From positions 35,673 through 99,672 of the forward strand of contig WQZD01000008.1 in NCBI GenBank assembly GCA_009780915.1: a stretch of 64,000 nucleotides of DNA, read 5' to 3'. The stretch comes from Propionibacteriaceae bacterium (lineage in GTDB: Bacteria; Actinomycetota; Actinomycetes; Propionibacteriales; Propionibacteriaceae). A model generated the notes under the pieces. The model had not been told where the DNA came from and did no database searches. It saw only the letters and a list, made by a program, of their open reading frames with translations. Made by a program: the position numbers and the translations under genes. This document shows positions 45,103 to 53,538 of the stretch, piece after piece; position 1 is the first letter of the stretch, and each line of letters opens with the position of its first letter.

Positions 45103-45942
45103 ATGCAGATACGACCCACTGCGGTGGCCGGTTTCTTCTACCCCGACGATCCGCAGCAGTTGCGTGCCATCGTCACGGGGTTCTTGGAGGACGCCCGCGG
45201 CGGGGCTCAGGCGCACCCCCGTGGCGTCGCGCCGGACTCCGTGCAGGGCGTGATCGCCCCCCACGCCGGCTACATCTATTCCGGCCTGACGGCAGGATCG
45301 GCCTATGTCCAGCTCGAACCCCTCGCCGACCGGGTCAGACACGTCGTGATCGTCGGCCCGACGCATCGCGTGGGCATCCACGGGATCGCGCTGCCCGACG
45401 CCGACGCCATGGCCACCCCGCTGGGACTCGTCCCTTTGTGGGCCGAGGGGGTATCGCGCGCTTTGGCCTGTCCGCGCGTGGAGGTCAGCGAGGCGGTCCA
45501 CGCGCAGGAGCACTCCCTCGAAGTGCAACTTCCCTTTCTTCAGATGACGCTGCCCGACGTGGACGTCCTTCCGCTGGCGGCCGGGTGGGTCGAGCCGCAG
45601 GACGTGGCCCTGGTGCTCTCGGACGTCGCCGACCCCGCTGACACGGCCATCATCATCAGTTCCGACCTGTCGCACTACCACCCGTACGCCGAGGCCCGTC
45701 GCATCGACCAGGAGACCGTACGCCAGATCCTCCGTCGCGACCCCCTGGTGTCGCATGACCAAGCGTGCGGGGCGACCGGGATCAACGCGCTGACCCTGGT
45801 GTCCAACCAGAGGGGGCTCCACCCGGTCTTGATCGGTATGTGCACGTCCGGCGACACCGCCGGAGACAAGAAAGCCGTCGTCGGGTACGCGGCCTTCGGC
45901 TTCTACGCCACCTCCCTCGACGAGGAGGAGGAGGACCAATGA
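45103..45942 (+). CDS. amrB: AmmeMemoRadiSam system protein B (Memo family)
   Basis: A 279-residue Memo-type protein with a dioxygenase-like fold. Conserved segments: AGFFYPDDPQQLR, APHAGYIYSG, VGPTHRVG, EHSLEVQLPFLQ, and SSDLSHYHPY, which supply the metal-site His residues. GGAGG lies 6 nt before the ATG and TATGCT about 20 nt further. It is the first gene of the three-gene AmmeMemoRadiSam operon; its stop overlaps the next start as ATGA. Confidence 0.95.
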   Translation: MQIRPTAVAGFFYPDDPQQLRAIVTGFLEDARGGAQAHPRGVAPDSVQGVIAPHAGYIYSGLTAGSAYVQLEPLADRVRHVVIVGPTHRVGIHGIALPDADAMATPLGLVPLWAEGVSRALACPRVEVSEAVHAQEHSLEVQLPFLQMTLPDVDVLPLAAGWVEPQDVALVLSDVADPADTAIIISSDLSHYHPYAEARRIDQETVRQILRRDPLVSHDQACGATGINALTLVSNQRGLHPVLIGMCTSGDTAGDKKAVVGYAAFGFYATSLDEEEEDQ

Positions 45943-46514
45943 CTGGCTTCCCGGACGACGCCGGCCAGGTCCTCGTCGGCCTGTCCCGTTCGATGATCGC
46001 CCAACACCTGGGACTCGTCTCGCCCGAACCGGCTGGGCCGGCGCCGGAATGGCTCGCGAGCCCGGGCGCCAGTTTCGTCACCTTGCGCATCGACGGGGAG
46101 TTGCGCGGCTGCATCGGGTCGCTAGCGGCGTACCGGAGCCTGGACGAGGACGTACGGGGCAACGCGGTGGCGGCCGCCTTCCAGGACCCCCGCTTCCCTC
46201 CCTTGTCAGCTCGGGAATTCCGGGACGTGTCGGTGGAAGTGTCCGTCCTGTCCGAGCCTGTTCCCATGCCGGTCACGACCAAAGAGGACCTGTTGTCCTC
46301 CCTGCGCGTGGGCGTGGACGGAGTCATCCTGTCAGCGGGTCGCCATCGCGCGACCTTCCTCCCTCAGGTCTGGGACGAGCTTCCGACCCCGGAGTCCTTC
46401 ATCGGGCACCTTCTCCGCAAAGCGGGACTGCCGTCCGATTACTGGGACACGAGTGTTCGCATCGAGAGATACACAGTCACCGCTTTCGACGAGGAGACGA
46501 TGGAGTGTCCCTGA
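45939..46514 (+). CDS. amrA: AmmeMemoRadiSam system protein A (AMMECR1 family)
   Basis: A 191-residue AMMECR1-domain protein. The diagnostic LRGCIGSL is at about residues 55-62, followed by FPPLSAREFRDVSVEVSVLS and the GVDGVILSAGRHRATFLPQV segment. The role of this domain is unknown; it always accompanies Memo and a radical SAM protein in this system. The ATG overlaps the amrB stop (ATGA); an upstream open frame is only a shadow over amrB. Confidence 0.95.
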   Translation: MTGFPDDAGQVLVGLSRSMIAQHLGLVSPEPAGPAPEWLASPGASFVTLRIDGELRGCIGSLAAYRSLDEDVRGNAVAAAFQDPRFPPLSAREFRDVSVEVSVLSEPVPMPVTTKEDLLSSLRVGVDGVILSAGRHRATFLPQVWDELPTPESFIGHLLRKAGLPSDYWDTSVRIERYTVTAFDEETMECP

Positions 46515-47566
46515 CGGCGCGGTACTGGCACGCGACGCCGGATGGTCGCGTCCAGTGTGATCTGTGCCCGCGTGAGTGCCGGTTGCGCCCAGGACAGCGT
46601 GGATTTTGTTTCGTGCGCGAGAATGTCGATGGGCGACTGGAGCTGTCCACGTACGGGCGTTCCTCCGGCTTCTGCGTGGACCCGATCGAGAAGAAGCCTC
46701 TCCATCACGTCCTGCCCGGCGCCTCGGTCCTGAGTTTCGGCACGGCTGGCTGCAACCTGGGCTGCCGGTTCTGCCAGAACTGGGAGATCTCCACCGCGAG
46801 GAGCGTCGACCTCCTCCAGCAGTCGGCGTCCCCCGAGCAGATCGCCGACGCGGCCCAGCGCGTGGGGGCGAGCGGCGTGGCGTACACATACAACGACCCT
46901 GTCATCTTCGCGGAGTACGCCATCGACGTGGCTGCGGCCTGTCGCGAGCGCGGGCTCAAGAATCTGGCTGTGACAGCGGGGTATGTCCTGGATCCCGGAC
47001 GGGCTGACTTCTTCTCGGCCATGGACGCGGCCAACGTCGACCTCAAGAGTTTCAACCCCCAGTTCTACCGGAACATCGTCGGCGGACGCTTGGATGTGGT
47101 CCTGGACACCCTGACGCACATCCGCCATCACACCTCCTGCTGGCTCGAGATCACCACCTTGGTCATCGAGGGCCACAACGACTCCGACGAGGAGCTGACG
47201 GCGCTCACGCGATGGTTGGCGAGCGAGTTGGGCGAGGATGTGCCCCTGCACTTGACGGCCTTCCACCCCGACAATCGGATGCGGGATGTCCCCGCCACCT
47301 CGGTCGCTACCCTGCGCCGCGCGCGCCGGATCGCCATGGACTCAGGACTGAGGTTCGTATACACAGGCAATGTCGTCGATTCCGAGGGGTCGACGACCAT
47401 CTGCCCCGGATGCGGCGAGCCCGTCATCTCACGGTCGGGGTACGCCGTCACGCGGTACGACCTGGACGGCGAGGGGCGCTGCCGCCACTGCGCGACCCGC
47501 CTGCCGGGAGTGTGGGGCGAGACCGCCGGTCACTTCGGCAACCGCCGTATCCCTGTGGCCTGGTGA
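46505..47566 (+). CDS. amrS: AmmeMemoRadiSam system radical SAM enzyme
   Basis: A 353-residue radical SAM protein related to pyruvate formate-lyase activases. An N-terminal zinc-like CDLCPREC cluster precedes the SAM cluster CNLGCRFC (Cys83, 87, 90). Downstream are VAYTYNDP and a C-terminal CPGCG...CRHC pair likely to bind zinc. Its substrate may be one of its two partner proteins (inference). The GTG at 46505 has AGGAGA 7 nt upstream and overlaps amrA by 10 nt. Confidence 0.94.
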   Translation: MSLTARYWHATPDGRVQCDLCPRECRLRPGQRGFCFVRENVDGRLELSTYGRSSGFCVDPIEKKPLHHVLPGASVLSFGTAGCNLGCRFCQNWEISTARSVDLLQQSASPEQIADAAQRVGASGVAYTYNDPVIFAEYAIDVAAACRERGLKNLAVTAGYVLDPGRADFFSAMDAANVDLKSFNPQFYRNIVGGRLDVVLDTLTHIRHHTSCWLEITTLVIEGHNDSDEELTALTRWLASELGEDVPLHLTAFHPDNRMRDVPATSVATLRRARRIAMDSGLRFVYTGNVVDSEGSTTICPGCGEPVISRSGYAVTRYDLDGEGRCRHCATRLPGVWGETAGHFGNRRIPVAW

Positions 47567-47637
47567 GACGGGCGGGACCGTGGCGTGGCGAGACGGGCTG
47601 CGACCATGGCGTGGTGAGACGGGCCTAGACCGTGGCG
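47561..47637. repeat. Three tandem 25-26-bp repeats at the end of amrS
   Basis: Copies at 47561-47585, 47586-47611 and 47612-47637 share TGGTGAGACGGGC and GACCGTGGCG. The first begins in the last codon of the radical SAM gene (TGG-TGA). Confidence 0.75.
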
Positions 47638-47667
47638 CCCGACATGCCCCCGGGAGGCGGCCACCTC

Positions 47668-48234
47668 TCACAGCCTCACCGTCGTGGGCGCGAAGCGGGC
47701 GGCGATCTGCTGGTCGTGGCACACGAGCAGCACGCTGCGGTGCTCGATCCGGTCGAGGGTGTACGCCACGACCTCGTCGACGCTCGCCTCGTCGATGCCG
47801 GTGTAGGGCTCGTCCAGGCACAGCAGGTCGCAGTCGCGCATCAGGGCCCGTACGAGAGCCACGCGGCGACGCTGCCCACCGGAGAGTCGGCTCACCGGCC
47901 GTCCCGCGTCCTGGGACGTCAGACCCGCGAGGGCCAACTCGTCCAGGATCTCCGCGGCAGCCACCCGGTGGCCGAGCCCCAGACGCACATTCGCGACGGC
48001 GGTCAGGTGCTCGCACAGCCGGTCCTCCTGGAAGACCGCCGAGGCGAGGGTCGGCGCCTCGATCTGGCCCGCGTCGGGCGTGAGGAGGCCCAGGGCCAGG
48101 TTTGTGACGGTGGTCTTGCCCGCGCCGTTGGCGCCCCACAGCCACGCCACGGCGCCGGAGGGGCAGTCGAAGCTCAGGTCGGTCAGCACGGCGGCGTCGC
48201 CGTACGCGAAACACACATTCTGGAACCGGATCAT
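47668..48234 (-). CDS. ABC transporter ATP-binding protein
   Basis: A 188-residue, rather short ATPase. Walker A is GANGAGKTT (about 34-42), the signature is SRLSGGQRRR, Walker B is LLCLDEPYTG, and the switch His is in LLVCHD. The Q-loop is FQED. The ATG overlaps the permease stop (ATGA). With the permease it forms a transporter of the nitrate/taurine/aliphatic-sulfonate type. The protein is shorter than usual for that family (about 250), lacking the C-terminal extension. Confidence 0.9.
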   Translation of the reverse strand: MIRFQNVCFAYGDAAVLTDLSFDCPSGAVAWLWGANGAGKTTVTNLALGLLTPDAGQIEAPTLASAVFQEDRLCEHLTAVANVRLGLGHRVAAAEILDELALAGLTSQDAGRPVSRLSGGQRRRVALVRALMRDCDLLCLDEPYTGIDEASVDEVVAYTLDRIEHRSVLLVCHDQQIAARFAPTTVRL

Positions 48235-49025
48235 GCGGCGTACCTGCCCAACGCGGCCTGTCCGCGCCGAAGCCCCCACAGCGCCAGGATCTCGCACAGG
48301 TAGCTGGCTGCGACGATCACCGCGGTCCACGCGAACAGGTCGGCCGTGCTCAAGAAGATCTTGGCCTGGTAGAGACGTTCGCCGATGGATCCCCGTGTCA
48401 TCCCGATGACCTCGGCGCTGACCCCGGCCTTCCACGCCAGTCCGAAGCCCACGCGCGTGGCCGCGATCAGGTACGGCATGAGCCCCGGCGCCGTGATCGC
48501 CCACCAGCGTCGGGCCGGGGTGAAGCCGAAGACCAGTGCCATGTCCAAGATCTTCGCGTCGCGGGTGGAGAACCCTTCTTCAGTGTTGGCGTAGATCACG
48601 GGCAGGACCATCAGGAAGGACACCCACAGTCCCACCCAGGTCGCATCGGCCCAGATGAGGAGCAGGATGATAAACGACACGACTGGGATGGATCGGATCA
48701 GGCGCATCGTCGTGGCGGTCAGCGCGGCCGCCCAGCGGCTGGTCGAGGCTAGCCAGGCCAGGCTTAGTCCGAAGACGAACGCGAGGAGGAACCCGAGGAC
48801 GACGCGGACCAGCGAGTGGACGATCGTGGCCCAGAAGGAGGCTGTCGGGAGGAGGCCGACGAGCGTGACCACCACCCGGGCGGGCGTGACGAGGATGATG
48901 TCATGCCCGACGAGCATGGCCGCCACTTGCCAGACGGCGAGCAGGATCACGATGGCGACGAGGGTCGGGACCAGCCCGGTCACCCGTCTATGGGGGTCCC
49001 CCGCGCCATCGGACGGTTGAGTCAT
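48231..49025 (-). CDS. ABC transporter permease (SsuC/TauC-like)
   Basis: A 264-residue permease with six membrane segments and the coupling loop around ARRWWAITAPGLMPYLIAAT (about 175-195), followed by WKAGVSAEVIG, typical of importers for nitrate, taurine, sulfonates or thiamine precursors. The ATG overlaps the stop of the Ddl-like gene (ATGA). No gene for a substrate-binding protein is present in the operon, so the substrate is unknown. Confidence 0.9.
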   Translation of the reverse strand: MTQPSDGAGDPHRRVTGLVPTLVAIVILLAVWQVAAMLVGHDIILVTPARVVVTLVGLLPTASFWATIVHSLVRVVLGFLLAFVFGLSLAWLASTSRWAAALTATTMRLIRSIPVVSFIILLLIWADATWVGLWVSFLMVLPVIYANTEEGFSTRDAKILDMALVFGFTPARRWWAITAPGLMPYLIAATRVGFGLAWKAGVSAEVIGMTRGSIGERLYQAKIFLSTADLFAWTAVIVAASYLCEILALWGLRRGQAALGRYAA

Positions 49026-49966
49026 CCTCGCGTCGCCGCCTTGCGTACCAACTGCGCGAGCACCTCGGACAGGCTCGCTCCCGCGGTCTGGAGGGAGAGG
49101 GGCACGAGCGATGTCTCGGTCATGCCGGGGGCGACGCTCGACTCGATGAAGACCGGCTGGCCGTCGCGGACGATGATGTCCGCACGCGAGAAATCCCTCA
49201 GTCCGAGGGTCACGTGTGCCGTGACAGCCGCGTCCTTGCACGCTTCGATGACGTCGCTGTCGAGGGCGGCCGGGCAGACATAGGTCGTCGACCCTGCGGT
49301 GTACCGGGCCTCGAAATCGTACACGCCGGAGGCGGGACGGATCTCCACGGGCGGGAAGGCGACGGGGCCGTCGCCCAGGTCGAAGACCGGGACGGCGATC
49401 TCTGTGCCTTCCACGCACTCCTCGACCACGACCACACGGCCGTAGCTGTAGGCGTTGACCATGGCCGTGGCGAGGTCCTCGATACGGTCGACTCGCGACG
49501 TGCCGAGGGCCGATCCGCTCGCGGAGGGCTTGACGAACAAGGGCAGTCCGAGACGGTCCTCGATGAGGGTCATGAGCACGCCCGCGCCGAGGTCGCGGAA
49601 CATGTCATGAGGAAGGATGACGCGCTTGGGCACGGCCAGCCCCGCACGAGCGACCACCGGGATCGCCAAGGCCTTGTCGAAGCTCGCGCGGCAGGCGACA
49701 GCCGAGGACCCGACGTACGGCGCCCCGATGAGCTCGAGCACCTCCCGTACCGCGCCGTCCTCGCCCGCGCCGCCGTGCAACATCGGGAAGACGACCGGGT
49801 CGTCGAGGGTTCCGATCAACTCGATCAGGGAGGGCTGGATGTCGGAGGTCGTCACCTCGAACCCCGCGTTCGTGAGTTCGCGAGCGACTCGTTGGCCGGA
49901 TTCTAAAGAAATCTCGCGTTCGTGGGACAGTCCACCAGATACGACGATTACTTGTTGTGTCATCAA
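49022..49966 (-). CDS. D-alanine-D-alanine ligase-like ATP-grasp protein
   Basis: A 314-residue ATP-grasp ligase with Ddl architecture: the N-lobe start VVSGGLSHEREISLESG, MLHGGAGEDGAV, YVGSSAVACRASFDKA and the ATP loop VKPSASGSALGTS. At the metal site the usual E-x-N-x-x-P-G reads ESSVAPGMTETS, so the Asn that binds Mg2+ is Ser. It may form a dipeptide or amide other than D-Ala-D-Ala. It lies 89 bp after a PLP aminotransferase gene and is coupled to the ABC permease, in an arrangement that resembles loci near trxA in other actinobacteria. Confidence 0.88.
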   Translation of the reverse strand: MMTQQVIVVSGGLSHEREISLESGQRVARELTNAGFEVTTSDIQPSLIELIGTLDDPVVFPMLHGGAGEDGAVREVLELIGAPYVGSSAVACRASFDKALAIPVVARAGLAVPKRVILPHDMFRDLGAGVLMTLIEDRLGLPLFVKPSASGSALGTSRVDRIEDLATAMVNAYSYGRVVVVEECVEGTEIAVPVFDLGDGPVAFPPVEIRPASGVYDFEARYTAGSTTYVCPAALDSDVIEACKDAAVTAHVTLGLRDFSRADIIVRDGQPVFIESSVAPGMTETSLVPLSLQTAGASLSEVLAQLVRKAATRG

Positions 49967-50055
49967 TTCACCTCAATTTTCTCGGGTTGTCGGAAAGGGA
50001 TGCTGCGGTGTGGTCCAGCCCCGGGGGTAGGGGGAGCACGAGGAATGCGAGGGGG

Positions 50056-51360
50056 TCATGACCGGACTTCCGGAGGCTGGACACGACCGGGTGAATGTGG
50101 GGTGACAAGGCCGAATGTCGTACGAAGCTCCATCTCCTCGGTGATGGCCTCACCGAGGCGCCGTGTCCCCTCGTAGATCCGCTCGGGGGTGGGGAAGCAG
50201 TAGCTCAGCCTCATGTTGCGGGAGCCGAGGCCGTCCGCGTAGAAGGCCGTCCCGGGGACGTACGCAACGCGGTGGGACGTCGCCCGAGCGGACAACTGGT
50301 CCGAGTCGAACCCTTCGGGCAGGGTGAGCCACACGAAGAAACCACCCTTGGGATGGGTCCAGGTCGCTCCGGGGGGCATGTGGTCGTCCAAGCCGCGCAG
50401 CATGGAGTCGCGCCGCTCGCGGTACATCGAGCGGAAGTCCTCGATCTGGGACTTCCAGTCCCAGGTGGCGAGATACTCCGAGATGGCGAACTGCGAGAAG
50501 ACCGGGGGACACAGGGTCGCGGACTCCTGGGCCAAGATGAGTTTCTTGACGACGGCGGGGGGCGCCAGAACCCAGCCCACGCGGAACCCGGGGGCGAACG
50601 TCTTCGAGAAGGAGCCCAGGTAGATCACCTGGTCGGCGTCCATGGAGCGGATGGCCGGCTGCGGGGGTTGGTCGATCCCCAACAGGCCGTACGGGTTGTC
50701 CTCCACGATGATCACGTCGAGCTCTTTGGCGGCGGCGAGGAGTTCCCTGCGCCGTTCAACCGAGAGCAGGATGCCCGAGGGGTTGTTGAAGTTCGGGATG
50801 GTGTACAGGAATTTCACCTGCTTGCCGGCCGCGCGTGCGGCGACGGTGGCGGCGCGGAACGCCTCGGGGATGATGCCGTCCTCGTCCATGGCGACGTGGA
50901 CGACCTGTGCCTGGTACGAGGTGAACGTGCCCAGGGCGCCCACGTAGCTCGGCGCCTCGGCCAACACCACGTCACCGGGGTCGACGAAGGTCCGGGTGAC
51001 CAAGTCCAAGCCCTGCTGCGACCCACAGGAGATGACCAAGTCGTCGGGGGACGCCTCGATCCCCTCCAGACTCATGACCTCGCAGATCTGCTCGCGGATG
51101 CGCTCCTCCCCTTGGGCGCCGCCGTAGTTCATGATCTGGGGGCCGCGCGCCTTGATCAGGTCGCCGATGGCGTTGCCGATCACATCGAGAGGGAGGTCAG
51201 TGATGTTGGGCATCCCGCCGGCCAAGGACACGATCTCGGGTCGGTTGGCGACGGCGAAGAGAGCTCGCACGGCAGAAGCTTTCAGGCCTTTGGTACGGTC
51301 CGCATACACATCGACATAGGGATCGATTCGTGTTTCCACTCTCTTCTCTGGAATATTCAT
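50056..51360 (-). CDS. PLP-dependent aminotransferase, class I/II (LysN-like)
   Basis: A 434-residue fold-type I aminotransferase. Recognisable parts are LAGGMPNITDLP (substrate arm), YGGAQGEERIREQ, VEDNPYGLLG (Asp and Tyr at the cofactor) and the Schiff-base Lys in YLGSFSKTFAPGFRVGW. The protein belongs to the group that includes 2-aminoadipate and multi-substrate aminotransferases. The ATG at 51360 is the last of several; upstream in-frame sequence overlaps the divergent GNAT-like gene and is not coding. Only 37 bp separate the two divergent starts. Confidence 0.92.
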   Translation of the reverse strand: MNIPEKRVETRIDPYVDVYADRTKGLKASAVRALFAVANRPEIVSLAGGMPNITDLPLDVIGNAIGDLIKARGPQIMNYGGAQGEERIREQICEVMSLEGIEASPDDLVISCGSQQGLDLVTRTFVDPGDVVLAEAPSYVGALGTFTSYQAQVVHVAMDEDGIIPEAFRAATVAARAAGKQVKFLYTIPNFNNPSGILLSVERRRELLAAAKELDVIIVEDNPYGLLGIDQPPQPAIRSMDADQVIYLGSFSKTFAPGFRVGWVLAPPAVVKKLILAQESATLCPPVFSQFAISEYLATWDWKSQIEDFRSMYRERRDSMLRGLDDHMPPGATWTHPKGGFFVWLTLPEGFDSDQLSARATSHRVAYVPGTAFYADGLGSRNMRLSYCFPTPERIYEGTRRLGEAITEEMELRTTFGLVTPHSPGRVQPPEVRS

Positions 51361-51385
51361 ACGATAACTTTGCCGTAAAAAGTCG

Positions 51386-51391
51386 TACGAT
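51386..51391 (+). promoter_or_regulatory. -10 element TACGAT of a leaderless promoter
   Basis: TACGAT ends 6 nt before the ATG at 51398, in a gap of only 37 bp between two divergent genes. Confidence 0.6.
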
Positions 51392-51397
51392 GGCGAT

Positions 51398-52000
51398 ATG
51401 GCACGCATGATGAGCACAACAGAGTCCCGCGAGCGCGGACTCGTTGTCGCACTCAGCGTTGCCGACACGGTGTCCATGGACACCCCCCTTCGAGCCCTGA
51501 GTCCCCATGATCGCGACCTGGTCACGCGGGCGTCCATGGACACGTGGGGCTTGTGCGGGGTGGGTGTGCGTCGCGGCGAGGACTGGATCGGCGTCGTGCT
51601 GATCACCCCCGATCATGCGCTGCCGCGCGGCCATCCCTTGTCCGGAGCTGGCCTGGACCCCCACACCGCCGGGCTGGCGCTCCTCCACATCGACGCGACC
51701 GCGCCGATGGGCACCAGCAAGCGATTGTGCGTAGGACTGACCCGGCGCTTGCGCGGCGCCGTGACCGGCGTGGAAGCCCAGTCGAGCCTCATGCCGTCGA
51801 CGATGTCGACGTTGGCGCCGTCACGCGCCTGGCTCACGGGCGTGGGATTCCAACCTTTGAGGTACCCGCCCAACCGCTATCGACTCGATTTCGCCACGCT
51901 CGCCACCTGGATACGCAAACATCTGGTCTGGGAGTCTCGACCCGCCATCGCGGTGAGTCCGCGCCCCGCCCCAGCAGGACGTGCCGTCCACCGGGGTTAG
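51398..52000 (+). CDS. GNAT-like protein conserved beside trxA in actinobacteria
   Basis: A 200-residue protein. Segments GVVLITPDHALPRGHPLSG and LTGVGFQPLRYPPNRYRLDF match a conserved actinobacterial protein that normally sits between the aminotransferase and thioredoxin genes and is annotated as an acetyltransferase. Catalytic residues are not obvious. The start follows TACGAT by 6 nt. Confidence 0.7.
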   Translation: MARMMSTTESRERGLVVALSVADTVSMDTPLRALSPHDRDLVTRASMDTWGLCGVGVRRGEDWIGVVLITPDHALPRGHPLSGAGLDPHTAGLALLHIDATAPMGTSKRLCVGLTRRLRGAVTGVEAQSSLMPSTMSTLAPSRAWLTGVGFQPLRYPPNRYRLDFATLATWIRKHLVWESRPAIAVSPRPAPAGRAVHRG

Positions 52001-52082
52001 CGCGCGAGGGGCACGAGGTGCATCGAGTGCATCAGGTGCACGAGGACTCGCGCTGAGGTGCTCTGGGGGGTGGCGCCGAGTG

Positions 52083-52406
52083 TCAGACCACGGAGTCCAG
52101 AGCGTGACGAAGCTTCATCTTCGTCACGGAGCCGATCATGGATGAGACGATCTCACCGTTGACGAAGATGTGCACGGTGGGAAGGGTCCGGATGTCTTGC
52201 GCAGCCATCACGGCGGTGTTCTCATTGGTGTCCAGAGACACGAACTTGATCTGTCCCTCGTACTGGGACGCCAACTCCTCGATGATCGGAGTCAGCTGGC
52301 GACAGGGGACGCACCAGTCGGCCCAGTAATCGACGAGGACAGGCTGCGAAGAACCGAGGACCTCCGTTGCGAAGGTGGCATCCGTGACAGCGGTGACAGT
52401 AGACAT
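52083..52406 (-). CDS. trxA: Thioredoxin with CVPC active site
   Basis: A 107-residue thioredoxin: VLVDYWADWCVPCRQLTPI at about 23-41, the cis-Pro in TLPTVHIF, and the usual overall length. The active site is WCVPC rather than WCGPC, which may shift its redox potential. The ATG at 52406 has AAAGGAG 4-6 nt upstream. It follows trxB on the same strand, 202 bp away, separated by a G-rich repeat. Confidence 0.95.
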   Translation of the reverse strand: MSTVTAVTDATFATEVLGSSQPVLVDYWADWCVPCRQLTPIIEELASQYEGQIKFVSLDTNENTAVMAAQDIRTLPTVHIFVNGEIVSSMIGSVTKMKLRHALDSVV

Positions 52407-52447
52407 CTTTCTCCTTTGTGGCGTGTGTATGAGTGTTTGTGGTGTGG

Positions 52448-52540
52448 GTGGGTGGGTGGCCCCGTGGGTTGAGGCGGGTGACCCCGTGTGTGGGTGGGTG
52501 ACTCCGTGGGTTCGGGTGGGTGACTCCGTGGGCTGTCGCG
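52448..52540 (+). repeat. G-rich imperfect tandem repeat between trxB and trxA
   Basis: About four copies of a 21-22-bp unit based on GGGTGGGTGACTCCGTGGG. Runs of three G spaced by 1-9 nt on the plus strand could form a G-quadruplex. The trx transcript would carry the C-rich complement. Confidence 0.7.
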
Positions 52541-52608
52541 TGGATAGTCGCATTGGTCATCGTGGCGCTCGTCGTCTTGGGTGTCGCCCGACGTGGCGGG
52601 ACACCAGG

Positions 52609-53538
52609 TCAGTCGAGGCTGGCCAAGAATCGTTCCGCGTCGAGTCCAGCCCGGCATCCCGACCCTGCGGCGGTGATGGCCTGGCGGTACGAGTGGTCGA
52701 CGAGGTCTCCGCACGCGAAGACGCCGGTCAGGTTCGTGGCCGTGCTGGGTTCCGCCACCTGGACGTACCCGGCCGCATCGACGTCGACCTGCCCCACGAC
52801 GAGTTCGTTACGCGGCTCATGCCCGATCGCGACGAAGACCCCCTCCACGGGCAAGCTCCGTGCCTCACCGGTGATCGTGTCCGTGAGAGTGAGCCCTGTC
52901 ACGCCTGCCTCCCCCTCGATGCCGGAGACGGTGGCGTTCCACTCGAAACGGATCTTCGGGTTGGTCCGCGCTCGCTCCTGCATGATGGCAGAGGCCCGCA
53001 ACTGGTCGCGCCGGTGCACGAGGGTGACCGACGAGGCGAAGCGTGTCAGGAAGGTCGCCTCCTCGACGGCAGAGTCTCCTCCACCGATGACGGCGATGTC
53101 CTTGCCACGGAAGAAGAATCCATCGCAGGTCGCGCACCAGGACACTCCACGCCCGGACAACCGAGCTTCGTCAGGGATGCCCAGTTTGCGGTAGTCGGAG
53201 CCCATCGCCAAGATGACCGCCCGTGCTTCGTACTCGTTGTCACCGGAGTCCCGGATCACCTTGGTCGACCCAGTCAGGTCCACCGACACGGCGTCTTCGG
53301 CCACGAGGATGGCGCCGAATTTCTCAGCCTGGTCCCGCATCTTGTCCATCAGGTCGGGGCCGAGCACCCCCTCGGGGAACCCGGGGAAGTTCTCCACCTC
53401 GGTGGTGGTCATCAGGGCGCCGCCGGCGGCGAGCGTTCCCGTGATCACCACAGGTTTGAGCCCTGCACGAGCGGCGTAGATGGCAGCGGTGTACCCCGCT
53501 GGTCCTGAACCGATGATGACGAGGTCGTGTGTGGACAT
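52609..53538 (-). CDS. trxB: Thioredoxin reductase
   Basis: A 309-residue NADPH-dependent flavoprotein. FAD motif [10 protein letters not shown] at 11-20, redox pair CATC (near 135-138), NADPH motif [11 protein letters not shown], and the C-terminal FAD segment [16 protein letters not shown]. It reduces the thioredoxin coded next. GGAAGGAAGG precedes the ATG. The gap between trxB and the plus-strand LysM gene is 397 bp. Confidence 0.96.
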   Translation of the reverse strand: MSTHDLVIIGSGPAGYTAAIYAARAGLKPVVITGTLAAGGALMTTTEVENFPGFPEGVLGPDLMDKMRDQAEKFGAILVAEDAVSVDLTGSTKVIRDSGDNEYEARAVILAMGSDYRKLGIPDEARLSGRGVSWCATCDGFFFRGKDIAVIGGGDSAVEEATFLTRFASSVTLVHRRDQLRASAIMQERARTNPKIRFEWNATVSGIEGEAGVTGLTLTDTITGEARSLPVEGVFVAIGHEPRNELVVGQVDVDAAGYVQVAEPSTATNLTGVFACGDLVDHSYRQAITAAGSGCRAGLDAERFLASLD

